64,000 nucleotides of DNA, from the NCBI RefSeq assembly GCF_900107455.1, contig NZ_FNQB01000003.1:1550001-1614000 (forward strand), in the 5' to 3' direction. Source of the stretch: Asanoa ishikariensis. Its GTDB lineage: Bacteria; Actinomycetota; Actinomycetes; Mycobacteriales; Micromonosporaceae. A model generated the notes under the pieces. The model had not been told where the DNA came from, ran no database searches, and saw nothing but the letters and a program-made list of their open reading frames with translations. Shown piece after piece: positions 1-10,549 of this stretch. The stretch's first letter is position 1, and the number at the start of each line of letters is the position of its first letter. The position numbers and the translations under genes are program-made.

Positions 1-1
1 C

Positions 2-3444
<3,443 letters not shown>

Positions 3445-3457
<13 letters not shown>

Positions 3458-3882
3458 GCGGTGGCGTGGTCCGGTGCCGGGCGGATGAGCTCGAGCAGGT
3501 TGCCCTCCGGGTCCTTGACGTACGCGAAGCGCATGCCCGGTCGCGCCGCGGCAGCGGGCGCGGAGACCGCCCGCCCACCGGCACGCAGTAGGCGGTCATA
3601 GGCCGCGTCGAGGTCGTCGACGTAGACGGCCCAGTGGAAGTAGCCCTGCGTGGCGGCGCCGTCGAACGGGTCGGTGAACTCCTGCGGCTCCGATCCGCCG
3701 CGCTCGATCAGCTCGATCTTGAGCCCGTCCGCGGCGCGCAGGATGACCGAGCGGACCTGGGCCGCCGGCATGTCGACGGTCTCCTCGACCGCCGTGAGAC
3801 CGAGGGCGTCAGCGTAGAAACGGCGCTGGGCGTCGAGATCGGCGACCGAGAGCCCGACGTGGTCGAAGACGAAGTTCGGCAT
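3445..3882 (-). CDS. VOC/glyoxalase-family protein
   Basis: A 145-residue vicinal oxygen chelate protein. It opens with the typical strand [20 protein letters not shown] and ends with the second half-module motif [10 protein letters not shown], where the Glu would be a metal ligand. Members are glyoxalases, dioxygenases or antibiotic-binding proteins; the substrate cannot be read from sequence. The ATG at 3882 is chosen because AGGAGG lies four bases upstream. It is divergent from a TetR gene, and the 66-bp gap carries two 17-bp operator-like palindromes, so the TetR protein very likely represses it. Its 3' end overlaps the metH 3' end by 13 bp. Confidence 0.88.
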
Positions 3883-3897
3883 GGTTCCTCCTAAGGT

Positions 3898-3932
3898 GGT
3901 TAAAGCCATTAACCAGGTTAGCGCCATTAACC
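3898..3932. promoter_or_regulatory. Double TetR-type operator
   Basis: Two 17-bp elements of the form GGTTAnnGCCATTAACC lie at 3898-3914 and 3916-3932, spaced 18 bp start to start. The first has perfect 6-bp arms (GGTTAA/TTAACC), the second 5-bp arms. They fill the gap between the divergent VOC and TetR starts. Adjacent paired palindromes are typical of TetR operators bound by two dimers. Confidence 0.75.
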
Positions 3933-3941
3933 ATGAGCGGC

Positions 3942-3947
3942 TACCCT
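3942..3947 (+). promoter_or_regulatory. -10 box TACCCT for leaderless tetR mRNA
   Basis: TACCCT fits TANNNT and lies 7 nt before the ATG at 3955, so transcription would begin at or next to the start codon. This favours 3955 over the ATG at 3949. Confidence 0.45.
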
Positions 3948-3954
3948 GATGCTC

Positions 3955-4548
3955 ATGCCGACCTCCCGCCCCACCGGCCTGCACCACGGCGACCTGCGCA
4001 ACGCCCTGCTCGGGGCCGCCCTCGAGCTGGTTGCCGAGCGCGGCGCCCAGGGCTTCACCCTGGCCGAAACCAGTCGCCGGGCCGGTGTCAGCGTCGCCGC
4101 GCCCTACAAGCACTTCGCCGACAAGGACGCGCTGCTGGCGGAGCTGGCCCGCACCGGGTACGAACGGCAGCACGACCTGTTCCAGGCCGCGATGTCCGCG
4201 GAGTCCGACCCGGCCGACCAGCTAGCCGCGTTCGCCGCCGCCTACGTCGCGTTCGCGGCCGAGAACAAGGCCCTCTTCGAGATCACCTTCGCCGCGGGAC
4301 TCGAGAAACAGCGCTACCCGGCGCTGGCGGAGGCCGGTGACCGCGTCCTGCGCCTCCTGCGCGGCCCCGCGGCCCAGCTCACGCCTGAAATCGCCGCACA
4401 GGACGACCTCATCCACACCATCGGCGCCGCCGCCCACGGCTTCGCGGCGTTCCTCGCCGAGGGCATCTTCGGCGAACCTACTGCGGCCTTGGCGGCCACC
4501 CAACGCCGCGCCCGCGACGCGGCCCGGAAACTGGCCCTTGCGCACTAA
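3955..4548 (+). CDS. TetR-family transcriptional regulator
   Basis: A repressor of about 197 residues. The N-terminal helix-turn-helix is clear (FTLAETSRRAGVSVAAPYKHFADKD). The C-terminal half matches the WHG-type ligand domain, with the ending AAAHGFAAFLAEGIFG. No Shine-Dalgarno is visible. A TACCCT box 7 nt upstream of the second in-frame ATG suggests a leaderless transcript, so I start there; an ATG two codons earlier is also possible. It is divergent from the VOC gene and probably binds the paired palindromes between them, controlling both genes. The ligand is unknown. Confidence 0.9.
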   Translation: MPTSRPTGLHHGDLRNALLGAALELVAERGAQGFTLAETSRRAGVSVAAPYKHFADKDALLAELARTGYERQHDLFQAAMSAESDPADQLAAFAAAYVAFAAENKALFEITFAAGLEKQRYPALAEAGDRVLRLLRGPAAQLTPEIAAQDDLIHTIGAAAHGFAAFLAEGIFGEPTAALAATQRRARDAARKLALAH

Positions 4549-4551
4549 CTC

Positions 4552-4565
4552 TATCTAGGTAGATA
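4552..4565. promoter_or_regulatory. Perfect 14-bp palindrome upstream of padR-like gene
   Basis: TATCTAGGTAGATA is a perfect inverted repeat (6-bp arms, GG centre) ending 8 bp before the PadR-like ATG. Its position suggests an autoregulatory operator overlapping the promoter. Confidence 0.6.
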
Positions 4566-4573
4566 TTAGTGCG

Positions 4574-4894
4574 ATGGTACGTGTACGACGTCCGTCGCCG
4601 CAGACCGTGGCCGTGCTCGCCGCCCTCGCCGAGGCCGGCGACGGCTGGAGCCACGGCTACGACCTGTGCCGTGCCCTCGGGCTCAAGGCCGGCACGGTCT
4701 ACCCGATCCTCATCCGCCTGACCGAGCGCGGGCACGTCGAGACCTCGTGGGAGACCGACCCGCCGCGCGGGCGTCCGGCCCGGCACCTCTACCGGCTCAG
4801 CACCGCGGGCGCCGAGTTCGCCCGCGCCGTCTCCGCGCCCGCGCGGGCCAACGACGGCGCAACCGCACCCCGGCTCGCGCCCGGGACCATCTGA
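4574..4894 (+). CDS. PadR-like winged-helix regulator
   Basis: A 106-residue winged helix consisting almost only of the PadR DNA-binding domain. Visible parts are the recognition segment GLKAGTVYPILIRLTERG and the wing GRPARHLYRLSTAGAE. It lacks the long C-terminal dimerisation helices of classical PadR, so it belongs to the short subgroup that often controls a neighbouring membrane or transport gene. The stop is 21 bp from the next start and both genes lie on the same strand, so they form an operon. A perfect palindrome upstream is the likely binding site. Confidence 0.87.
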   Translation: MVRVRRPSPQTVAVLAALAEAGDGWSHGYDLCRALGLKAGTVYPILIRLTERGHVETSWETDPPRGRPARHLYRLSTAGAEFARAVSAPARANDGATAPRLAPGTI

Positions 4895-4915
4895 GACACC
4901 GTCCGGAGGCAGCCG

Positions 4916-6124
4916 ATGCTCGCCGTGGTTCTCCTCGTGGTGCTGGGGTTGGCGCCACTGCTCGCGCTCGTGCTCCACCTGATCCGACTTCCACAGGCCG
5001 GAGCCGGCGCGCTCGGCGCCCGGGCCGCGCTGCGGTCCGGGACCGCGCAACCGGTCTGGCCGGGGCTGGTCGCGCTCGCCGTCGTCGCCGCGGCGCTCAC
5101 CTTCGGCCTGGAACGCGGCTACCTCGCCGCCGTCCCCAACAGCTCGCGCTGGGGCTTCGACGTGGCGCTGCTGGCCTTCGTACTCGGCCCGGCCGCCGCG
5201 CTCGCCTGTGCCGGGCTCAGCGCCGCGGCCGCGGCCGCCGTGTCCCGGGCTCGCGGGTTCGGTGCCGGGACCGTCGCCGGGCTGCTGGCGCTCGTCACCA
5301 TCGCCGCCGGCAGCGCGGCCGCCCACCTGCCCCTGTTGGCCAGCTACCGGGCCGACCCGAGCGGCTTTCCGGTCGTCCCGAACCTCGGCGCGGGCGACCT
5401 GCTGGCACCGTTCACCATCTTCCTGGCCGCGCTGATCTGGGCCGCCCCGTGGCCGGTCATCGGCGCTTCCCTCGGCGCCAACGCGGACGCCAGGCACCCG
5501 GTGCGCGACAGTTGGCAACTCCTGCTCGACCTGACCACCGCCGGCCTGCCCGAGAGCCGATCCGCCTGGGGTGCGGCGCTGCGCGCCGAGTTGGCGGTCA
5601 TCGACCCGCCGAAGGAGCGGCGCGGTTTCGCCCTCGGCGGAGCGTGGGCCGCACTCCGATCGGGAGCGTCGCGTCGCGCCTGGCTGGGTGCCGCCGGCGT
5701 GCTGCTCGTCGTCGCGGCCGTGTCGTTGGCGGCCTCGCGCTGGTCACTCGCACACGGCCGGGGAGGCGTCCTCGTTTTCTGGACGACGGTCCCGAACGCC
5801 CTGCTGCTGGCCGTCGCGCTCGCCACGGCCTGGCGCACCCGCTCCTTCGGCACCGGCCTGCGCGCCGGCGCGCTGGCGGGCTTCGCTGCCCTCGTAGCGG
5901 TGCTCCTGGTCGGCATCCCCGAGGCGGTGGTCTGGGCGAACGAGCGGGCCGGCTACCTGACCACCGGCGACGCCGTGCCACCCGACTGGCAGTCGGCGGT
6001 CCGTGACCTACTTCGCCCGGAGTTCCTGGTCAGCATGCTTGTCGCCTGGACGGCGGCGGTCGCCAACGGTGCGGCGATCGGCGCGGCCCTAGGCCGCCTG
6101 CACCGCCGCCGCGTGGCCGCTTAG
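4916..6124 (+). CDS. Multi-pass membrane protein cotranscribed with padR-like gene
   Basis: A 402-residue protein with roughly eight to ten hydrophobic segments, starting with a long N-terminal one (MLAVVLLVVLGLAPLLALVL). No conserved enzymatic motif is visible. GGAGG lies 8 bases before the ATG. Short PadR regulators are commonly paired with membrane proteins of unknown role, and this pair fits that pattern. The stop overlaps the stop of the convergent regulator by four bases (TTAG). Confidence 0.8.
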   Translation: MLAVVLLVVLGLAPLLALVLHLIRLPQAGAGALGARAALRSGTAQPVWPGLVALAVVAAALTFGLERGYLAAVPNSSRWGFDVALLAFVLGPAAALACAGLSAAAAAAVSRARGFGAGTVAGLLALVTIAAGSAAAHLPLLASYRADPSGFPVVPNLGAGDLLAPFTIFLAALIWAAPWPVIGASLGANADARHPVRDSWQLLLDLTTAGLPESRSAWGAALRAELAVIDPPKERRGFALGGAWAALRSGASRRAWLGAAGVLLVVAAVSLAASRWSLAHGRGGVLVFWTTVPNALLLAVALATAWRTRSFGTGLRAGALAGFAALVAVLLVGIPEAVVWANERAGYLTTGDAVPPDWQSAVRDLLRPEFLVSMLVAWTAAVANGAAIGAALGRLHRRRVAA

Positions 6125-8334
6125 CCGAGCTTTCGTGCGACGTCGGCCGTCTGGGGGTGACCGACGCGGGCGAGCCGTTCGCGGGCGTACTCCCAGCACT
6201 CCCGGGCCGCGTCGGCATCGCCCAGGGCCCGGTGCACGTCGCCGAGGTGGTTGGCGTACTGAGCCTCGAGGACCGGGTCGCCGAGCTCGCGGGCCAGCGC
6301 CCGGCCGAGCTCGAACTGCTCGGCCGCCGCCGCGTGCGCGCCCAGCGCGAGCCGGGAGTGGCCGAGGCCCTGGCGGGTGATCGCCTCGTTGGCGCGGTCG
6401 CCGGCCGCCCGCTGCACGGCAATGGCCCGCTCGTAGAACGTCACAGCGGCGAGGTGGTCACCGAGCTGCGCGCGGTACCAACCGACCGCCATGGCCGCCC
6501 GGCCCTCCCAGCTCGGCTCGTTCAGGTCCGACCACAGCAGCAGCGACCGTTCGATGTGCTCCAGCGCCCGGCCCTGGTCGGCCTGGAGCCAGCACACGTA
6601 CGACAGCACGAACTCGGTCTCCGCCTCACCCGCCCGGTCGCCGGCCGCGCGGCAGAGCTCCATCGACTCGCGCATGTGCCCGTACGCCTCGGCGAAGCGC
6701 TCCAGCCGCCCGGCGACCGCGCCGAGGAAGCGGTGGGCGTGCGCCGCTGCGGCCCGGTCGACCAGCGCGGTCGCGGCCCGCAGCGCCACGAACCAGGCGG
6801 CGCCCTCGTCGTCGAAGCGGCGCCGCTCGAAGAGGTACGTGTCCAGCGCCCAGCCGAGCTGCCACGCGTGCCGGTCGAGCCCGTCGTCGCGGGCCTGGCG
6901 CAGCGCCGACAGCAGCACCGACCGCTCCGCGTCGAGCCAGGCCAGTGCCTTCTCGTACGGGAGATCGCCGTTGCCCGCCGCGACCGGCAGCGGGATCGGT
7001 GCGCGGGACGGGTTCAACACGCGGTCGGCCTCGTGCGCGGTGCTCGTGTAGAAGTCGAGCAGCCGGGTCAGCGCGGCCCGCCGCTCCTTGGCATCGTCTC
7101 CCTCGCGGGCGAGCTCACCGGCGTGGTCCCGCAGCAGGTCGTGCATCAGGTAGCGGCCCGGCCGGTGCTCGACCAGCAGCCCGGCGTCGACCAGCTCGCC
7201 CAGGATCGCGCGGGCATCGTGCGTCCCGGCCAACGCGGCCACCGCGTCGACGGCGATGTCCGGGCCGGCGGTGAGGCCCAGCAGCCGGAACAGCCGGGCG
7301 GCGGCGGGACTGAGCCCCTGATACGACCACGCGAACACCGCCCGCAGCTCGGCGAACGCCCCCGAACCGGGCTGGCGCAACTCGGCGGCGGCGACGGCCA
7401 GCGGGAACCCCGTCTGCCGCACCCGCGCCGCCACCAACGCGAGCGCGAGCGGAAGCCGCCCGCACGCTTTCACCGCGTCGTCCACCGCGCTGGCCTCACG
7501 GTCACCCAGCCGCGCCCGCAGCAGCTCGGCGGCCTCCGCCTCGCCCGGCAGGTCGAGGGCGACCGGGGTCGCACCCGCCGCGGCGACGAGGGCGGTCAAC
7601 GGATTGCGGCTGGTGACCAGCGTGCGTACGGCAGAACTGCCGGCCAGCAGCGGGCGCACCTGGTCGGCGTCGCGGGCGTTGTCGAGGACGACGAGCATCC
7701 GGCGACCGGTGGCGAGACTGCGGAACCGGGCGAAGCGCGCGTCACGATCGACCGGCACCTCGTGCGGTGGCACACCGAGCGCGTCGAGCAGACTCCGGAC
7801 CGCGTCGGCCGGGTCGACCACGTCGCGGGCGTACCCCCGAAGGTCCACATAGAGCTGACCGTCCGGGAAGCTCGCGGCCTCGCGGTGAGCCCAGTGCACG
7901 GCGAGCGCGGTCTTGCCGACCCCGGGCGGCCCCGCCACGACGACGACCGGAGCGGTCGCGGCGTCAAGCTTGGCGAGCGCCGCTGTCCGGCCCGCGAACT
8001 CACCGGTCCTGGCGGGAAGCTGGTTCGGCCCGGCCGTGCGCGGTTCGGGCCGGTGCCGGAGTCCTTCGTGGACGCCGACAAGCACGTCGTGGCGCCGCCG
8101 CCAGTCGGCGAGCTCGGCGTCGGTGGCGCCACAGGCGAGCACGAGCGGGCGCACGAGCGCCCCGAAGTCGGGCGGACGCCGGATCTCTCCACCGAGGATC
8201 GCGTAGAGCTGTGCCCGGCTGATCCGCACCTCACGGGCGACGCTCGGCAGGTCGCGGCCCGATGCTTTCCACAGGCGCCGCAGGTCGGCACAGAACTCCC
8301 CCACCGGATCCACGCGCACCGATCCGTCCCCCAC
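6121..8334 (-). CDS. HTH-NB-ARC-TPR transcriptional regulator (AfsR-like)
   Basis: A regulator of about 737 residues. An XRE-like helix-turn-helix occupies residues 10-60 (VAREVRISRAQLYAILGGEI). An NB-ARC ATPase follows, with Walker A GPPGVGKTAL, a Walker B strand RMLVVLDNARD and a sensor segment TLVTSRNPL. Winged-helix and tetratricopeptide segments run to the C-terminus. It resembles AfsR/GutR regulators without the OmpR-type domain, proteins that oligomerise with ATP to control secondary metabolism or stress genes. I start at the GTG at 8334 because TAGGGT lies 7 nt upstream (8342-8347), consistent with a leaderless mRNA. The upstream open frame does not look coding. The target is unknown. 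Confidence 0.86.
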   Translation of the reverse strand: MGDGSVRVDPVGEFCADLRRLWKASGRDLPSVAREVRISRAQLYAILGGEIRRPPDFGALVRPLVLACGATDAELADWRRRHDVLVGVHEGLRHRPEPRTAGPNQLPARTGEFAGRTAALAKLDAATAPVVVVAGPPGVGKTALAVHWAHREAASFPDGQLYVDLRGYARDVVDPADAVRSLLDALGVPPHEVPVDRDARFARFRSLATGRRMLVVLDNARDADQVRPLLAGSSAVRTLVTSRNPLTALVAAAGATPVALDLPGEAEAAELLRARLGDREASAVDDAVKACGRLPLALALVAARVRQTGFPLAVAAAELRQPGSGAFAELRAVFAWSYQGLSPAAARLFRLLGLTAGPDIAVDAVAALAGTHDARAILGELVDAGLLVEHRPGRYLMHDLLRDHAGELAREGDDAKERRAALTRLLDFYTSTAHEADRVLNPSRAPIPLPVAAGNGDLPYEKALAWLDAERSVLLSALRQARDDGLDRHAWQLGWALDTYLFERRRFDDEGAAWFVALRAATALVDRAAAAHAHRFLGAVAGRLERFAEAYGHMRESMELCRAAGDRAGEAETEFVLSYVCWLQADQGRALEHIERSLLLWSDLNEPSWEGRAAMAVGWYRAQLGDHLAAVTFYERAIAVQRAAGDRANEAITRQGLGHSRLALGAHAAAAEQFELGRALARELGDPVLEAQYANHLGDVHRALGDADAARECWEYARERLARVGHPQTADVARKLG

Positions 8335-8341
8335 GCGGCAC

Positions 8342-8347
8342 ACCCTA
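8342..8347 (-). promoter_or_regulatory. -10 box TAGGGT for NB-ARC regulator
   Basis: TAGGGT on the minus strand ends 7 nt before the GTG at 8334, the spacing of a leaderless actinobacterial promoter. Confidence 0.45.
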
Positions 8348-8384
8348 TCCGGTCCGGTGTTCCGCGCCGAGGCCGCGCGGGCCG

Positions 8385-9161
8385 TCAGTCGCGCAGCGCG
8401 GTCGCGACCGCCACGGCGAAGCCTTCGACGTTGTCGAGCATGATGTTGTGTCCACAGTCGGGAATGGCCGTCACCGCCACGCCGGCCGCCGCCAGCAGGT
8501 CGGCGTCGTAGCGCCGGCCGTCGGCCGCCGGGTGCAGGAACGTGAGCGGGATCGTCAGCTCGGCCAGCCGCTCCCGGGTCGTGGGCACCGTGCCGCGCAG
8601 GAGGTTGACGGCGGTGCGATAGAGCGCGGCCGGGCCGGCCTGGCGCATCGTGGCCGCCCATTCGGGTCCGACGAACTCCAGCGTCTCGGCCCAGCCGTGG
8701 TCGAGGAACTCCTCCTCGGTGCGGTAGACGCCGATGCCCGAGCTGCCCGGGCGCTTGACCGTCGGCAGGGGATGCACGGGGTCCAGCGGAGCATCGACGA
8801 GCACGAGGCGTCGGACGAGCCGGGGGTGGCGGGCGGCCAGGGTGATCGCCACCGTGCCGCCCGCGCTGTGCGCGACGACGTCGGCCGCACCGACCGCGGC
8901 CTGGTCCAGGGCGTGGGCCAGGACGTCCGCGTGCTGCTCCAAGGTGTACGTGGCATCCGCCGGCCGGTCGCTGATCCCGAAGCCCAGCATGTCGATCAGA
9001 AGTGAGCGGTGGCCGCTCAGGGCCGGGTGTGCGACGGCCTCGGCGTAGTACGGCGCCGAGCTCGCGCCGAGGCCGTGGAGGTAGACGCGGGTGGGTTCGG
9101 CGCCGGGGAGCTCCGCCCAGCGGAGGCGGGAACCGTCGGGAAGTACCGGAGCGCTGTGCAT
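8385..9161 (-). CDS. Alpha/beta hydrolase
   Basis: A 258-residue alpha/beta-hydrolase. The oxyanion region is VYLHGLGAS, the nucleophile elbow is AHSAGG (Ser), the acid is in the strand FLHPAADGRRYDADL and the catalytic His is in DCGHNIMLD. The fold covers esterases, lipases and C-C hydrolases, so the substrate is unknown. The ATG at 9161 is preceded 6 nt upstream by TATGCT, suggesting a leaderless mRNA. It is divergent from a PadR gene, and the 20-bp palindrome between them overlaps both promoter regions, so the PadR protein probably represses it. Confidence 0.88.
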   Translation of the reverse strand: MHSAPVLPDGSRLRWAELPGAEPTRVYLHGLGASSAPYYAEAVAHPALSGHRSLLIDMLGFGISDRPADATYTLEQHADVLAHALDQAAVGAADVVAHSAGGTVAITLAARHPRLVRRLVLVDAPLDPVHPLPTVKRPGSSGIGVYRTEEEFLDHGWAETLEFVGPEWAATMRQAGPAALYRTAVNLLRGTVPTTRERLAELTIPLTFLHPAADGRRYDADLLAAAGVAVTAIPDCGHNIMLDNVEGFAVAVATALRD

Positions 9162-9170
9162 GATCGGAGC

Positions 9171-9190
9171 ATACCTAGACTTCGAGGTAT
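9171..9190. promoter_or_regulatory. PadR operator candidate (20-bp imperfect palindrome)
   Basis: The pattern ATACCTnGAnnTCnAGGTAT has perfect 6-bp outer arms and a 2-bp inner match. It lies between the divergent hydrolase and PadR genes and overlaps the hydrolase -10 box. Confidence 0.6.
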
Positions 9191-9204
9191 CTCGGCAAGG
9201 AGGT

Positions 9205-9759
9205 ATGGTCCAGGTCATGCTGGACCTCGCGATCCTCGGGTTCCTCTACGACGAGCGGTTGCACGGCTACGACCTGCGCAAGCGCATCGCGGCCCTGACC
9301 GGGCACGTGCGCCCGATCGCCGACGGCACGCTCTACCCGCTGCTCAAGCGCATGGAGGCCGGCGGGCTGCTCACCCGCGAGCTCGAGCCCGGCCAGATCG
9401 CCGCGCCCCGACACATGCTGTCGTTGACCGCCGCGGGCCGCACCGCGCTGCTCGACCGGCTGCGCGACCCCGACGAGCTGTACATCACCGACGAGAACCG
9501 GTGGTTCGTCCTGCTCGCCTTCCTGCGGCACCTGGCCGACCCGCCCGCACAGGCCGCGGTGCTGCGGCGCCGGCTGCACTTCCTCACCCAGCCGGCCAGC
9601 TTCTTCTGGGACGGCGACCGGCCGTTGCGCGCGGCCGATTTCGACGACCACTTCCGGCAGGGCCTGTTCGCGATCGCCACCGCGACGACGCGTACCGAGC
9701 TGAAATGGCTCCGCGAGACGCTGGTGACTCTGTCAGGCGCCGGGACGGACCAGGCCTGA
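9205..9759 (+). CDS. PadR-family transcriptional regulator
   Basis: About 184 residues. The N-terminal PadR winged helix is ILGFLYDERLHGYDLRKRI followed by ADGTLYPLLKRMEAGGLL. The C-terminal region is helical, as in full-length PadR dimers. Start choice is uncertain. AAGGAGG ends one base before the ATG at 9205 and 13 bases before the in-frame ATG at 9217. The palindrome upstream, shared with the divergent hydrolase, is the probable operator. PadR proteins usually respond to small aromatic or amphipathic compounds. Its 3' end overlaps the convergent response regulator by 27 bp. Confidence 0.87.
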   Translation: MVQVMLDLAILGFLYDERLHGYDLRKRIAALTGHVRPIADGTLYPLLKRMEAGGLLTRELEPGQIAAPRHMLSLTAAGRTALLDRLRDPDELYITDENRWFVLLAFLRHLADPPAQAAVLRRRLHFLTQPASFFWDGDRPLRAADFDDHFRQGLFAIATATTRTELKWLRETLVTLSGAGTDQA

Positions 9760-10410
9760 CTCGTACGCGAGGACGACCGCCTGGACGCGGTCGCGGACGC
9801 CGAGCTTGGTCAGGACGTGGCCCACGTGGGTCTTGATCGTGGTCTCGCTGACCGTCAACTTGCGGGCGATCTCGGCGTTGGACAGTCCGCGGGCGACCTG
9901 GACCAGCACCTCGCGCTCCCGTTCGGTGAGCGTCGCCAGGGCCGGCGTGGTGGTCTCGTGCGGGTCGGGCAGGGCGGCGGCGAAGCGGTCCAGCAGGCGC
10001 TTGAGGATCCGGGGAGCGACGACCGCTTCGCCGGCGGCGACGGTGCGGATCGCGGTCACCAGGTCGTCGGCGGGGATGTCCTTGGCCAGGAAGCCGCTGG
10101 CGCCGGCGCGCAGCGCGCCCACCACGTACTCGTCCAGGTCGAAGGTGGTCAGCACCAGGACCCGGACCGGCAGCCGGGCCTCGACGATCGCGCGGGTGGC
10201 GGCCACGCCGTCCATCCTCGGCATCCGGACGTCCATCAGCACCACGTCGGGCAGCAGGCGGCGGGCCAGGCTGACCGCCTCGGCACCGTCGCCGGCCTCG
10301 CCGACCACGTCGAGGTCGGGTTGGGCGCCGAGGACCAGGCGGAACCCGGTGCGCAGCAGCGGCTGGTCGTCGGCGAGCAGCACCCGGACCGGCCGTGCGT
10401 CGTCAGCCAC
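9733..10410 (-). CDS. NarL/LuxR-type response regulator
   Basis: A 225-residue two-component regulator. The receiver domain has the acidic pair Asp14-Asp15, phospho-acceptor Asp60 (LMDVRMPRMDG), the Thr of LVLTTFD and the Lys of FLAKD. The C-terminal LuxR helix-turn-helix is LTEREREVLVQVARGLSNAE. I choose the GTG at 10410 because AGGGGG lies about seven bases upstream; an ATG six codons earlier has no ribosome binding site. No histidine kinase lies on either side, so it is an orphan in this window. It is divergent from the ABC exporter genes and may regulate them. Confidence 0.93.
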   Translation of the reverse strand: MADDARPVRVLLADDQPLLRTGFRLVLGAQPDLDVVGEAGDGAEAVSLARRLLPDVVLMDVRMPRMDGVAATRAIVEARLPVRVLVLTTFDLDEYVVGALRAGASGFLAKDIPADDLVTAIRTVAAGEAVVAPRILKRLLDRFAAALPDPHETTTPALATLTEREREVLVQVARGLSNAEIARKLTVSETTIKTHVGHVLTKLGVRDRVQAVVLAYESGLVRPGA

Positions 10411-10496
10411 CCTTGCCCCCTTAAGCATTCACCCGTCATCTTCCCGTACCGCCGCTTCGTCCCGCTCCCCCGGCTCCACCCGAACGCGGCTGGGTG

Positions 10497-10509
10497 TTTA
10501 CTCGGTAAA
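10497..10509. promoter_or_regulatory. Palindrome TTTAC-TCG-GTAAA in exporter promoter region
   Basis: A perfect 5-bp-arm inverted repeat 41 bp before the GTG of the first ABC ATPase, within the divergent gap to the response regulator. It may be an operator or a -35 region element. Confidence 0.4.
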
Positions 10510-10549
10510 TGTCCGCTTATCTCGGGTAGCTGAGGAAAGATCGGGAGAC

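Noticed and set aside
4478-5518. 346-codon minus-strand frame over the PadR/membrane-protein operon
   Set aside because: Gly/Arg/Glu-rich shadow; the plus-strand genes have ribosome binding sites and recognisable features.
6157-8511. 784-codon plus-strand frame over the NB-ARC regulator
   Set aside because: Low-complexity Arg/Gly/Pro sequence; the minus strand has clear Walker and TPR motifs.
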